Shown here piece after piece: positions 9,787 to 20,500 of a stretch of 64,000 nucleotides of DNA; the first letter of the stretch is position 1; the number at the start of each line of letters is the position of its first letter. The position numbers were made by a program, and so were the translations under genes. The notes under the pieces are model-generated. The model was not told the DNA's origin. It worked only from the letters and a program-made list of their open reading frames with translations, and made no database searches. The DNA is from Uranotaenia lowii (Eukaryota > Arthropoda > Insecta > Diptera > Culicidae), in the NCBI RefSeq assembly GCF_029784155.1, contig NC_073693.1, positions 156,488,848 to 156,552,847 on the forward strand. The letters run 5' to 3'.

Positions 9787-12533
9787 TCCCAAGTAACAAT
9801 TTTTGCTTTATTATGGTCAGCAAAATATCGTTTGGACTATCGCATTAATCTTCATAAAAAGCTAAAGCGCATTCTATAACATCACCTGGACTCTAATAAA
9901 GCCAAAATCAGGCTATTTGGCCCTACCCTAGAAACGTCATCAAGACATATAATTGTTGGGCATTAATATTGGTCACCAAAGCTTTTAAAAAGCTATTATA
10001 AAACATGTTAGAAATTTTTGTTTTTTTTCGGTTCTGTCAGTTCTCGGAGTTTTTTTTTTATTTTTTCCATCAACCATAATGGTTGATGAATGATGATTGC
10101 ATTATTCAGATATGATCTGGTAAAATTAATAGCTAAAAAAACCAATGTTTTAACCATATATTGAGCTTCTTTTCTACTGCCAGTCAAGATTTTAGGTAAA
10201 ATGTATATGAAATAGTATCTTAAAATAAATGCGCCTCGTTAAATCTGATGGTCAATCATGATGGAATTGATGGAAAAAGGCCTGAAAAAATATTTGCCAA
10301 TGCTTGGATTGTGAATCCATCAACATGGCGTCATTTTGTGCCCTTCGATTTTGCAACCAACATGGCGTGAGTCAATTCATAGTTTTATTATGGTTTGATG
10401 ATGACCCCAAAAAAAGCTACGATTTGACGTTTCTCTCGCAAGCCAACCAATTACACGCTAAGGTTGAGTTCCTCATTTCTGAGTTGTTAATCATTAGTAC
10501 AGTAAATGAGGACAGACTTTTTGAATGAAAAGGGATTGGTTTTGAATGACCCGTGGAATAAATCATGAGTTGAAGTTAAATTTCGTTGTCTGACGCCATC
10601 TTGAAATCCAAGATGGCGGCTTCCGCTGAACTTTAAAATGGTGTAAATGACGCATGAAACCCCAACAAAATGGGTATCGGGTGAAAGGGCTAAACGAGTA
10701 GAAGTTGAATTTAGCTATCAGACGCCATCTTGAAATCCAAGATGGCAGCATTCGCTCAACTTTTAATGCTTAATGCTGACAAAAAATCGCATTAAACCAC
10801 CACTATACGGGTATTGGGTGAAAGGGCTAAACTAGAAGTCGATTTTTTTCTTTCCGACGCCATCTTGAAATCCAAGATGGCAGCTTCCTTTGAATTTAAA
10901 ATATTGTTAATCAATGAAAATCGCTTGAACACAACTTTTTTCACGTAATACTACATTAAAACTACTATTTTAAGACAATTTAGATAATTTTAAATCACTT
11001 TTATTATTTTTCCATTATGTTTCTAATGCATTTAGCACTTTTCTTGTTTTGTTTATAGTTTTTGATTTTTTTGCCATTTATTTAATTCTATTATTCATAT
11101 CATGCTATTATGTTTAAATTGTATTGGTCTTATTCTAGCGAAAACTATAAGGTTATGTTGTTTCTGTTTACCGTCTGATTTAGGCACATGTGCCAAATTC
11201 GATGTTGCCAAAATCGAATGTTGCCAAAAACGAATGAGGTCTGTATTGTGGTGGTTTTTGTGGGATTTTCAGTCACTTACAGATTTTCAGAAAAAGCGAA
11301 AAGAGATATTTAACTTCTATCATTTAGCCTTAGCACCCAATACAATATATTTGGGAGTTTTATGCTATTTTCATTCATTTACAGTATTTTTAAGTTCATC
11401 TGAAGCCACCATCTTGGATTTCAAGATAGCGACAGAATGCAAACATAAACTTTTTATAGCTTATCCCAATTGACAAACACCCATATTTTGGAGGTTTCAT
11501 GCGATATTCAATGATTTAGAGCATTTTTAAAGTTTATAGAAAGCTGCCATCTTGGATTTCAAGATGGCGTAAAATAGCAATATTCGACTTCTACTCGTTA
11601 AGCCCTTCCACCCACTACCACCTAGGTTTCATGTCGTTTTAAGTAATTTACTACATTTTAAAGTTTAGCGGAAGCCACCATCTTGGATTTCAAGATGGCG
11701 TCAGATAGCGAAATTCAAATTCTACCGGTTGATTTCTTTCAACTTATACCCCTATAATATAGGTTTTATGCGATTTTCAGTCATTTACAGTATTTTCAAG
11801 TTGAGTGGTAGCCGCCATCTTGGATTTAAGATGGCGACGGGCAACGAAATTTGACTTCTACTCGTTTATTACTTTCACCTAATAACCATATTGTGAAGGT
11901 TTCACGATATTTTCAGTAATTTACAGCTTTGAAAATAAAAGCGGAAGCTGCCATCTTGAATTAATGATGGCGTCAAGCAACATTTTTTTTCCTACTATTT
12001 GGGCCCTTTCACTCAATACTCATATTGTAAAGATATTCATACCACTTTCGGTGATTTCAAGTTTTCAAAGATTTATTTTTTTTAATTTTAACTCAAAACC
12101 AACACGCATAACTTACCAAAAATGTGTAAAAATGGGAGTTCCAATTCAAATATGTGCTATCTAATCTGAGCGTGTCCTGTTTTGACATCTTGATCGAGAA
12201 CTGTCACTAAGTTTTATGGCGGTTTAATAATCATGCACTGAGTGCTATTATAGAACATGCAAAAGAAAGCTTGGAGCAAACTTCTAGGTTTGTGTTTTAT
12301 TATAGTTTAAAAAAAGCATTCACAACTCTTTCAAAATAACTAAAACAGCATGTTTAATAAAAGTTTTATTAGCGTTTTCAAAACCATCTAAAAACATATG
12401 GTCGAAAAAAAATTATAAGCATTCTGCATGACCATAATAAAACCGCCATAAAACGAGCTGCACAAAAAAATGCCATAATTAAACCATAATAAAACTTCCT
12501 AATGCTAGTTGGCATAATCTGTGTTACTTGGGA
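9787..12533. mobile_element. Foldback element with TCCCAAGTAAC ends
   Basis: The left end is TA-TCCCAAGTAACA and the right end is its inverse, GTTACTTGGGA-TA, with TA at 9785-9786 and 12534-12535. Internally the two halves are partly inverted copies. Each carries a tandem series of about 132-bp units, each with a short palindrome. No transposase is seen; frames at 10304-10528 and 11102-11473 are translations of the repeat units. TA duplication suggests Tc1/mariner-type mobilisation. A second, longer but end-truncated copy lies at 15294-19146. Confidence 0.82.
10590..11975. repeat. Inverted arrays of about 132-bp units carrying a palindrome
   Basis: In the left half the palindrome reads GCCATCTTG, five bases (AAATC), CAAGATGGC; it occurs near 10597, 10726 and 10859. 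In the right half it reads with the loop GATTT near 11547, 11679, 11815 (one base shorter) and 11950 (decayed), plus a weak form near 11410. Spacing is 129-136 bp. Each arm contains a CAAGATGGCGGC-like string, which resembles the YY1/Pho recognition motif. Confidence 0.85.
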
Positions 12534-12535
12534 TA

Positions 12536-13630
12536 CTTGGGTAGACAGCAGAGCGTGATCTTTTTCCCTTTGTTTGGCAGCATTTGTGGCCCTCGAGGAG
12601 ATCCGGTACGTCAAGACTAACTTTGAAAGAAGATTAATAAATGGCGCAAAACAAGTAGTTTATGTACCCTTATCAAAAGTTACTTTCGATGTTTTGCTGC
12701 GAACATTAATCTCCTGGCATTTTTTTTTGTGCACAGAAGCTTAATGAAAACATATTTGTTTGTTCTAAAATCTGTATTTAAAAAGTTATATAAAGCGTTC
12801 TTCAATTTATCAATAATACAGAGAGATCCAACTTAAGGGAAATGTTCAATTCGAATCGTCACAATTCCGTTCCATTCAATCTAATCTGCAATAGCAATCT
12901 AATCCATTCAAATTCAGATTGAAGCGTTTCCGTAGTTGACATTCTCGGCATATTTCGTTCAAAGATTAACTTTTCCTAATCATTACGGGCTAAAAGGCAC
13001 TGTTGCTGCTGTTGGGTTGGCCCAGAAGGAGACCCTCATAAAGTTAACTGAAATTTGCCCCGCATATGTATGCATACCTACTACAGCAACAGGGCACATA
13101 ATACTTGACAAACTTTGTGATTCTTCGGAGCTCCCCTTTTCTCTTCTCGTTGCCTCGAGCTTTCTTGGAAGTACGAAGCCAACGCCTAGCAGTTGCGAAA
13201 ACGAAGGTATTATATTAGTTCTAGAAAATAACAACAACAACAACAACAACAAAGACAACAAACTTCTGAAAGGCGACTCTGGGCTATGTTAATTTGTCGG
13301 ATGAAGCACTTGCCGTCATAAAGTTGTATGTGGAACGGCCGTCGCCGTAGTCCTAAATGTGAACCGGTAGACTTATTTGGGTTAAATTTATCTCTTTCTT
13401 GTAAAACTTTTTTGTCTACCTACCCTTTTTGCTGCTGAAGGGAAAAAACAGTCCTGGTGACTTCATCTGAAATTTATTTCTATTATCTTTGTCATAATAT
13501 CCACTAAAGGGTGAAAAGGTTATCCTTGGAATTATTTCAACTGATAGAAAATAAGCATTATAGATTAGTTAATAACATTTGGCTGAGTAAAGGGTACCAA
13601 AAGAAATAGGAAATAGGATCATTGAAAGTT
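12536..13630. other. Low-repeat island, continuation of the 9-kb island
   Basis: Removing the foldback element joins 9784 to 12536 through one TA. The sequence is GC-richer to about 12620 and again from 12930 to 13330. A frame at 12936-13292 (+, 118 codons) is unrecognised and ends in a poly-Asn run produced by a microsatellite, so it is not supported as a gene. The rest is AT-rich without recognisable features. Confidence 0.35.
13226..13252. repeat. (AAC)n microsatellite
   Basis: An uninterrupted run of about seven AAC units, which explains the Asn run in one frame and a Leu run in the antisense frame. Confidence 0.9.
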
Positions 13631-14208
13631 CAAAATAAGCAATGACGCACATGTGTACTTTTTTTGTTCTCTTGTCATGTTGGAAGTCGAAGCGCTTTTC
13701 AACGAACCGTTATCCAGCTTTCCATATCCATACGGTACCAATTTGGAACTTCTTTGTCACTTGGCTGATGCAGATGCGGCTTTTGCATTTTGACTCATCT
13801 GGTTTTTCAAATGTATTTCTTGAAACTGAATGAAATTAAAGAGTATGAGATTTTGGAAGCCTGCTTTTTATTAATCGAGCGTGGCTCAGTGATAGAGTAT
13901 CTAATTTTCAATAAGGGAGATAAGGGCATAACGAGGGGGTGGGCAAGTCTCTTTTCTAAGAAATTACGTATTTTTTCAAATAAATTTTTACAAGGAACAG
14001 TTTTGTAATTCTTACAGTATTAATTTTTCAACAAAACAGAAATGTCCTTATCTTTTTTACAGAAATATTTAAAAAAAAAACCAACTGGGTTCTCAAGTGA
14101 CGAATATACTATAATGTTTAAGCACCGGAAAGTATGATGATCGTTAAATGACTTATGATCGTTAAATCATCTTGATCTATTATGTACGCATTGCAATATT
14201 ATGTTCAC
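13630..14208. other. Spacer without supported gene
   Basis: Two short plus-strand frames (13642-13833 and 13790-14008) overlap and show no domain. A tRNA A-box-like string, TGGCTCAGTGATAGAG, sits near 13883, but no B box or clover-leaf follows at a proper distance. Confidence 0.4.
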
Positions 14209-14210
14209 TA

Positions 14211-15022
14211 GACTGAGTCGATTTGGGGTCATTTTTGAATTCTCAAACCCTGGGGTCTAAAAAGCTTTGTTTTGGTCTAAAACTCATCCATGATTTTTTG
14301 CAGAATTTTTAAGTAACGTTTACATGAGTAAATTTGAACTTTTAGGTTTGTATGGAAAAATTGAATATTTTGTACTGAAAAATCAACATCATTTTTGTTT
14401 CTTATGTGGAACCGAGCCAGCTTATGGTTTTTGTGCCAATTCATAAATTTACTCTAAGAAATTTTCCGCTGAGCAACTTTGTCGAAGACCGTAACGTTGT
14501 ATCTTATTAGGCAAAAAAGTAATTAGCTGTTTAACAGGAGTATGTCTTTCGCACTGATGAACAATAAATTCCATTGACATCACTGCTGGAGCCTCGCGAA
14601 GAGATGCAAGAAAAGTAGTCATGCAATACCTCGTTAGGCACCCAGCAGTGATGTTAATTAAATTTACTGTTTATCAATGCGAAAAGACATACCCCTCTTA
14701 AACGGCTAATAACATTTTTGTCTAATAAAATACGAAATTACAGTCTTCAACAATGTTGTTCAGCGAAAAATTTTCTTGAAGAAATTTATAAATTGGCACA
14801 AAAACCATAAGCTGGCTCGGTTCCACATAAGAAACAAAAATGATGTTGATTTTTTCAATACAAAATATTCAATTTTCCCTTACAAACCTAAGAGTTCAAA
14901 TTTACTCATAAGAACGTTACTTAAAAATTCAGCAAAAATCATGGATGAGTTTTGGACCAAAACAATGCTTTTTAGACCCCAGGGTTTGAGAAATTCGAAA
15001 ATGACCCCAAATCGACTCAGTC
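14211..15022. mobile_element. Foldback MITE, about 385-bp arms, TA duplication
   Basis: The left arm begins GACTGAGTCGATTTGGGG and the right arm ends with its complement. Arms run about 14211-14590 and 14643-15022 with a loop of roughly 55 bp. TA flanks are at 14209-14210 and 15023-15024. Arms differ by scattered substitutions and small indels, so the element is not very recent. The frame at 14776-15060 is arm sequence, not a gene. Confidence 0.87.
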
Positions 15023-15024
15023 TA

Positions 15025-15189
15025 ATGTACACGTTGTTATTCAGTTTTCATCATCTTTAAATTTTTGATGTTTCATTATAATCAATTTTTAAATGCGTTT
15101 TTACTTTAACTTGTTGACTCGGGGCGAACAGAGCATCAATGATTGGGGCATGATGAGAATTTTCTTCGACCGGGGAAATGTTTTTAAAT
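15025..15189. other. Short AT-rich spacer
   Basis: No feature seen between the foldback MITE and the next repeat scrap. Confidence 0.4.
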
Positions 15190-15293
15190 TCTAATTTTTG
15201 GCTTTTTATGGTCTTGAATCTCAATCAAACAACTTATTTTTTTTTTAAATACCCGACGTTTCGACCATTTTTTATGGTCTTTCTCAAGTAGGT
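15190..15293 (-). mobile_element. Penelope-like fragment with degenerate hammerhead motif
   Basis: On the minus strand the order is TTGAGAA, a stem GACC with its complement GGTC around an AT loop, then GAAACGTC. This is the layout of the minimal type I hammerhead found in Penelope-like elements and retrozymes (CUGAUGA, stem II, GAAA, ACGU, cleavage after C). The first core box is degenerate, so activity is unlikely. The fragment abuts the truncated foldback copy at 15294. Confidence 0.4.
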
Positions 15294-15438
15294 TTTTTGT
15301 GCCCTACGATTTTGCTCCCAACATGGCGTGAATCAATTCATAGTTTTATTATGGTTTAATGATGACCCCAAAAAAGCTACGATTTGACGTTTCTCACGCA
15401 AGCCAACCAACTACAAGCTTAGGATGAGTTCCTCATTT

Positions 15439-15490
15439 GAAGAGACGAACCAGCCCGAGGCTGAAAGTCTCTATAATAAAGAAAAAAAAA
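15439..15490 (+). mobile_element. 52-bp 5'-truncated LINE tail
   Basis: The insert begins GAAGAGACGAACC, contains AATAAAG and ends in an A tract. It is bracketed by the 12-bp duplication AGTTCCTCATTT at 15427-15438 and 15491-15502. The first foldback copy, near 10460-10485, has the same target once without the insert. This is the signature of target-primed reverse transcription with extreme 5' truncation. Confidence 0.85.
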
Positions 15491-15972
15491 AGTTCCTCAT
15501 TTCTGAGTTGTTAATCATTAGTACAGTAAATGAGGACAGACGACAGACTTTTTTAATGAAAAGGGATTGGTTGTGAATGACCCGTGGAATAAATCATGAG
15601 TTGAAGTCAAATTTCGTTGTCTGACGCCATCTTGAAATCCAAGATGGCGGCTTCCGCTGAACTTTAAAATGTTATAAATGACTTGAAATCGCCTGAAACC
15701 CCAATAAAATGAGTATGAGTATGAGAATTTCGCTATCAGACGCCATCTTTAAATCCAAGATGGCGGCATCCGCTCAACTTTTAATGCTTTAATGCTGACA
15801 AAAAGCCGCATTAAGCCACCACTATACGGGTATTGAATGAAAAGGCTTAACTAGAAGAAGTCGAATTTTTTTTCTTTCCGACGCCATCTTGATATCCAAG
15901 ATGGCAGCTTCCACTAAACTTTAAAATGCTGTTAAACACTGGAAATCGCATGAAACTACCACAATATGGGTA

Positions 15973-16822
15973 GGGGAAAAGTTCATATAACGCCCCATGT
16001 GGATAACACGCGCCATCCTTGTTTTGATGAATCTGAAACATTTTAAGCCTGCAAAATCTTACCAATTTGTTTTAAATGCTGTGATTAGTCATGGCAAGTA
16101 TGAATTTATCCTTAAAACGCCCCTGTGTCGTGACAATTTCACAATTTAGGTTTTTCTTCATTTCGATCTAAATTTTAAAACACTTTCAATAAGGTGTCAC
16201 CAAGCAGAGAAAAACGAATAAGACAATATTTTCTGACACATCGATAGGAGAGAATCTAAACTATGATTTTATGCTAAAAAATCAAACTGAACTCGCTAAG
16301 GTATGCTTTTTATGGGTATGTTCTATCACGGCCCATGCGCTCGTTATAACGCGCCAACCGTAGTAGGCTGAAAATAGCATTAATTTTTCAAAAAGGCCAA
16401 TTTTCATTGAAAACGAAAAAAGTCTAAAACCGTATTTTAAGCTTTAATTCAGCCCAAAAAATCTATTTTTAACTTTGATTTAAATTTTGATTAGTCCATT
16501 TTGATTATCTATTCAGTCAAAGTGTCTGTAAGTATTGGTGTGTGTTCGGTCTTCGGCTGCTCTCGGGTGTGTTCGGCTGCTAGGCGCGTATTGAATACAC
16601 CGCGGCACGTATTTGCAACACAGTTTTGTTCTGCGGCTTTGAATATGGTTTTTAAAATCAAGTTTTTGAAGCAACTATAGCAATTTGAGTAATAAAAAAG
16701 CATAGGCATTTGTAGGAAACACTTTTCTTCAACGATTACACCCATTTTTAACACAATGTGTACGTGGAATACATAGAAAATCAGCGATTCGCTTAGGTGG
16801 CGCATAATAGGGCATGTTCCCC
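15973..16822. mobile_element. GGGG-ended TIR element with TA duplication
   Basis: The left end is TA-GGGGAAAAGTTCATATAACG and the right end GGCATGTTCCCC-TA, with TA at 15971-15972 and 16823-16824. Neighbouring foldback units show the uninterrupted target GGGTATTGGGTG. Its interior (about 16330-16600) is the reverse complement of part of repeat family A (1540-1830, 8190-8460). No transposase is present. Confidence 0.8.
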
Positions 16823-19146
16823 TATTGGGTGAAAAGACCAAACGAGTGGAAGTCGAAACTTACTTTCAAACGCTATCTTGAAATCCAATATGGCGACTTC
16901 TCCTTAATAAAAAAAATATTTAAATCACTGAAACCGCATGAAATCACCACCTTATGTGTATTGAGTGAAAAGACTAAACTAGAAGAAGTTGAATTTCGCT
17001 TTCTGACGCCATCATCAATCCAAGTTGGTTTCTTTTCAAAGCTGTAAATAACTGAAAATCTCATGATACATCCACAATACTGGGTGTTGGGTGAAAGGGC
17101 TACATGATTAAAAGTCGAATATCGTTTTCCTACGCCATCATGAAAGCCAAGATGGCGGCTGCCGCTCAACTTGAAATACTATAAATGACTGATAATCGCA
17201 TAAAACCCCCAAAATATGGGTATTACTTCAAAGCGATCAACGAGTAGAAGTTGAATTTGGCTATCTGACGCCATCTTGAATGCGAAGATTGCGGTTTCCG
17301 CTGGACTTTAAAATGCTGACTTAAAATCTCCACAATATTGGTATTGGATAAAGCTGTGGAACCAAGAGAAGACAAATTACGCTACCAAACTTCATCTTGA
17401 AATACAATAAGGCGGCTTCCGCTTAGCTGTTAAATACTGTTAATCGCTAAAAATCGCATGAAACGCCCCCAATATTTTTATTGGGTTCAAAGGCGAAACC
17501 AGTAGAAGTTGATTTCCTCTTTTTTGCTTTATCTTGAAATTCAAGATGCTTCCACTGAACTGTAAATAACTAAAGATCGCTCGAAAGCTTTACAATAATG
17601 GTATTAGGTGAAAGGGCTAAACAAGAAGAACCAGACCCTGTTTGTTTTTGGCAACACGCCCGAACTTTTCGTGTTGCCAAAATCGAACGATTTTTTTTCT
17701 CAACTTTTTTTTCACTTAATACTACATTAAAACTACTATTTTTAGACAATTTTCGAAATCACATTCATTATTTTTTATTATGTTTCTAATGCATTCCGCA
17801 CTTTTCTTGTTTTGTTGATAGTTTTTGATTTTTTTGCCATTTATGTCATTCTATTATTCCTATCTTGCTATTATGTCTAAATTGCATTGGTCTTATTCTA
17901 GCGAAAACTATAAGGTAATGTTGTTTCTGTTAACCGTTTGATTAAGGCACATGTGCCAAATTTGATGTTGCCAAAACTAAATGCTTCCAAAAACGAATAT
18001 TGTGGTGGTTTTATGGGATTTTCAGTCACTTACAGCATTTCGGAGAAACGCGAAAAGAGATATTTGATTTCGATTTGGAAAAGAGATATTTGATTTCTAT
18101 CGTTAAGCCTTAGCACCCAATACAATACTTTTTGGGGGTTTCATGCTATTTTCATTCATTTACAGTATTTTTAAGTACAGTTGAAGTCACCATCTTGGAT
18201 TTCAAGTTAGCGTCAGAATGCAAATATAAACTTCTTATAGCTTATCCCAATTGACAAATACTCATATTTTGGACGTTTCATGCGATATTCAATGATTTAG
18301 AGAATTTTTAAAGTTTATCGAAAGCTGCTATCTTGGATTTCAAGATGGCATCAGATAGCAAATTCGACTTCTACTCGTTTAGCCCTTTCACCCATTACCA
18401 ATTTGGGTTTCATGTAATTTCAAGTCATTTACTACATTTTAAAAATCAGCGGAAGCCGCCATCTTGGATTTCAAGATGGCGTCAGATAGCGAGATTCAAC
18501 TTCTACCGGTTGATCTCTTTCATCTTATACCCTTACAATATGGGTTTTAAGCGATTTTCAGTCATTTACAGTATTTTCAAGTTGAGTGGTAGCCGCCATC
18601 TTGGATTTAAGATGGCGACGGGCAACGATATTCGAATTCTACTAGTTTATCACTTTTACCTAATAACCATATTGTGAAGGTTTCACGATATTTTCAGTAA
18701 TTTACAGCTTTGAAAATAAAAGCGGAAGCCGCCATCTTGAATTAATGATGGCGTCAAGCAACAATTTTTTTCCTACTATTTGGGCCCTTCCATTCAATAT
18801 TCATATTGTTCAGATATTCATACCACTTTCGGTGATTTCAAGTTTCAAAGATGTTTTTTTTTTAATTTTAACTCAAAACCAACACTCATAACTTACCAAA
18901 AGTGTGTAAAAAAGGCAGTTCCAATTTAAATATGTGCTATCTCATCTGAGCGTGTCCTGTTTTGACATCTTGATCGAGAACTGTTACTAAGTTTTATGGC
19001 GGTTTAATAATCATGCACTGAGTGCTATTATAGAACATGCAAAAAAAAGCTTGGAGCAAACTTCTAAGTTTGTATTTTATTATAGTTTAAAAAAAGACAT
19101 TCATAACTCTTTTAAAATAACTAAAACTGTATGTTTAATAAAAGTT

Positions 19147-19886
19147 GAAGTGGGCCCTGGACCACATTTCATGGACCAGTGATGGCTGGCATAAGATGAT
19201 TTGGTCAGATGAGTCAAAAGTAATGCTATTTGGGTCTGATGGTATCACAAGAAAATGGCGGCGAACCGGTGAAAGTTTGAAAAAAGAGTGTTTGCGACCT
19301 ACAGTCAAAAGCTCAAGTTGGGGCGCAGATATAGGTACGTTTCAACAAGACGGAGATCCGAAACACACCTCAAAGCTGGTTTCGCAATGGTTCAAAAAAA
19401 GCGTATCAAGGTTATGGAGTGGCCAGCACAGTCTCCCGACCTTAATCCGATCGAGCATCTCTGGTCAACATTGAAAACTAAGGTTCAGAAGCAAAAACCA
19501 ACAAGCATCAAGCAATTGCAGCAGGTAATCTCAACTGAATGGGACAAAATCACCCCGGAAACAACTGCTATGCTTGTTGAATCGATGCCACGACATTGTC
19601 AAGCATTTTATTTTATTCATTGAAGCCAAAGGTCACACGAAGTACTAAAGCTATGTGAGCCAGAGGGGTGGATAAACTTTTTTTGCGTTTTTTTTATCTT
19701 TTTTTTAACATCATATCTCAAATGCAACAGAATTTGTTTTTTATTTGGAATTTGAATGAATTGACTTTGTTTTAACATAAACAATAATAAACTGAACAAC
19801 AATTAACTGTGTTTTAATTTTCCGTAGGGTTTTTTGGAATAAATCTAGTTTTTCGCTGGGGGTGGATAAACTTTTTTTGCATACTG
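19147..19886 (+). mobile_element. Truncated Tc1-like transposon
   Basis: The 3' part of a Tc1 element is fused to the foldback remnant at 19146. The right end reads GGGTGGATAAACTTTTTTTGC followed by ATACTG and TA at 19887-19888. A second copy of GGGTGGATAAACTTTTTTTGC lies inside at 19666-19686, so the terminal region has internal direct repeats. The left terminus and the N-terminal half of the transposase are missing. Confidence 0.85.
19148..19623 (+). pseudogene. Tc1 transposase fragment, broken
   Basis: Tc1/mariner transposases cut and join DNA with a DDE/DD34E RNase-H-like core. Here the first frame (from 19148) contains WSDESK, carrying the first catalytic Asp, and LFGSDG, then FQQDGDPKHTS with the second Asp. 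After about 19395 the reading shifts to the overlapping frame, which contains SPDLNPIEHLW with the catalytic Glu and runs to a stop at 19621. Roughly 90 residues expected between SSSWG and the QQD motif are absent, the N-terminal DNA-binding part is gone, and there is at least one frameshift. It cannot encode an active enzyme. It is read in the same direction as the intact right terminus. Confidence 0.9.
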
Positions 19887-19889
19887 TAT

Positions 19890-20500
19890 GAAACCGAACA
19901 ATTCCAATGAAGAAACGCTACGAGAAGAATCTGAATGTTCTATTTTACAAAACACATCATTTAGAAATTCCGTTTCGCAAAATGTTTCGCAAAATCATCG
20001 GCAAAGAAATTATATATTTTGAAACAAAAGGATAGCTATCTGATAAATTACGAGATTTGATGAATAACCTGAAGTCTAGCTTACCAATTTCTATCGATAA
20101 TGAAAATTATTTAGGTTTCTCAATTTATTTTCGCAGCAAGAATCAGTCAAGTTTGTCGGTTGAAGTAGGTACTTAGTTTTAGGAAATGGACACTCTAGTT
20201 TTCAATTGCAAAATCAAACGTTCGCGGAACTTTTTAATTCGCTAGCTGAATCAAAATTTAGCGACAAAATTGGATCGCTAACAAAAAGCGTGCAGGCTCA
20301 TAAGCGATTACCGATTTAGCGATTTCGTGGCGAATACTGGCTATTAGATCTTTTATATACCAGAAACCCATTCAAAATATCACGTAAAAATATTTTCATT
20401 GTCTTTCCATTACCGAAATTGCCCCAAAAAAAAACGTAAGCATAGCAAAAGAGAGACATCATCCGGAAAATGTTTGAATTACAAGCCTATATCTGTACGT
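19890..20500. other. AT-rich spacer
   Basis: No open frame, repeat or RNA gene that I can support. Confidence 0.4.

Larger units (their letters stand above)
15294..19146. mobile_element. Foldback element copy 2, both ends truncated
   Basis: It is similar to 10325-12365 of the first copy but has more of the roughly 132-bp units. Left-orientation palindromes lie near 15627, 15742, 15883 and, decayed, near 16871, 17003, 17130, 17269 and 17395. Right-orientation ones lie near 18190, 18327, 18457, 18597 and 18730. The left end joins a Penelope-like scrap and the right end a Tc1 fragment, so the terminal TCCCAAGTAAC repeats are missing. Short frames here are repeat translations. Confidence 0.8.

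Noticed and set aside
9425..9796. 123-codon open frame as a gene
   Set aside because: No domain, and the frame ends inside a transposon; kept only as part of a low-repeat island.
10597..11972. Regularly spaced palindromes as a CRISPR array
   Set aside because: The units between palindromes are similar to each other, about 110 bp long and change orientation midway; this is a eukaryotic foldback repeat.
12936..13292. 118-codon open frame with an Asn run
   Set aside because: The run is a microsatellite, the antisense strand is equally open, and no domain is seen.
13875..13925. tRNA-like A box
   Set aside because: TGGCTCAGTGATAGAG fits an A box, but there is no B box, acceptor stem or anticodon arm in the right places.
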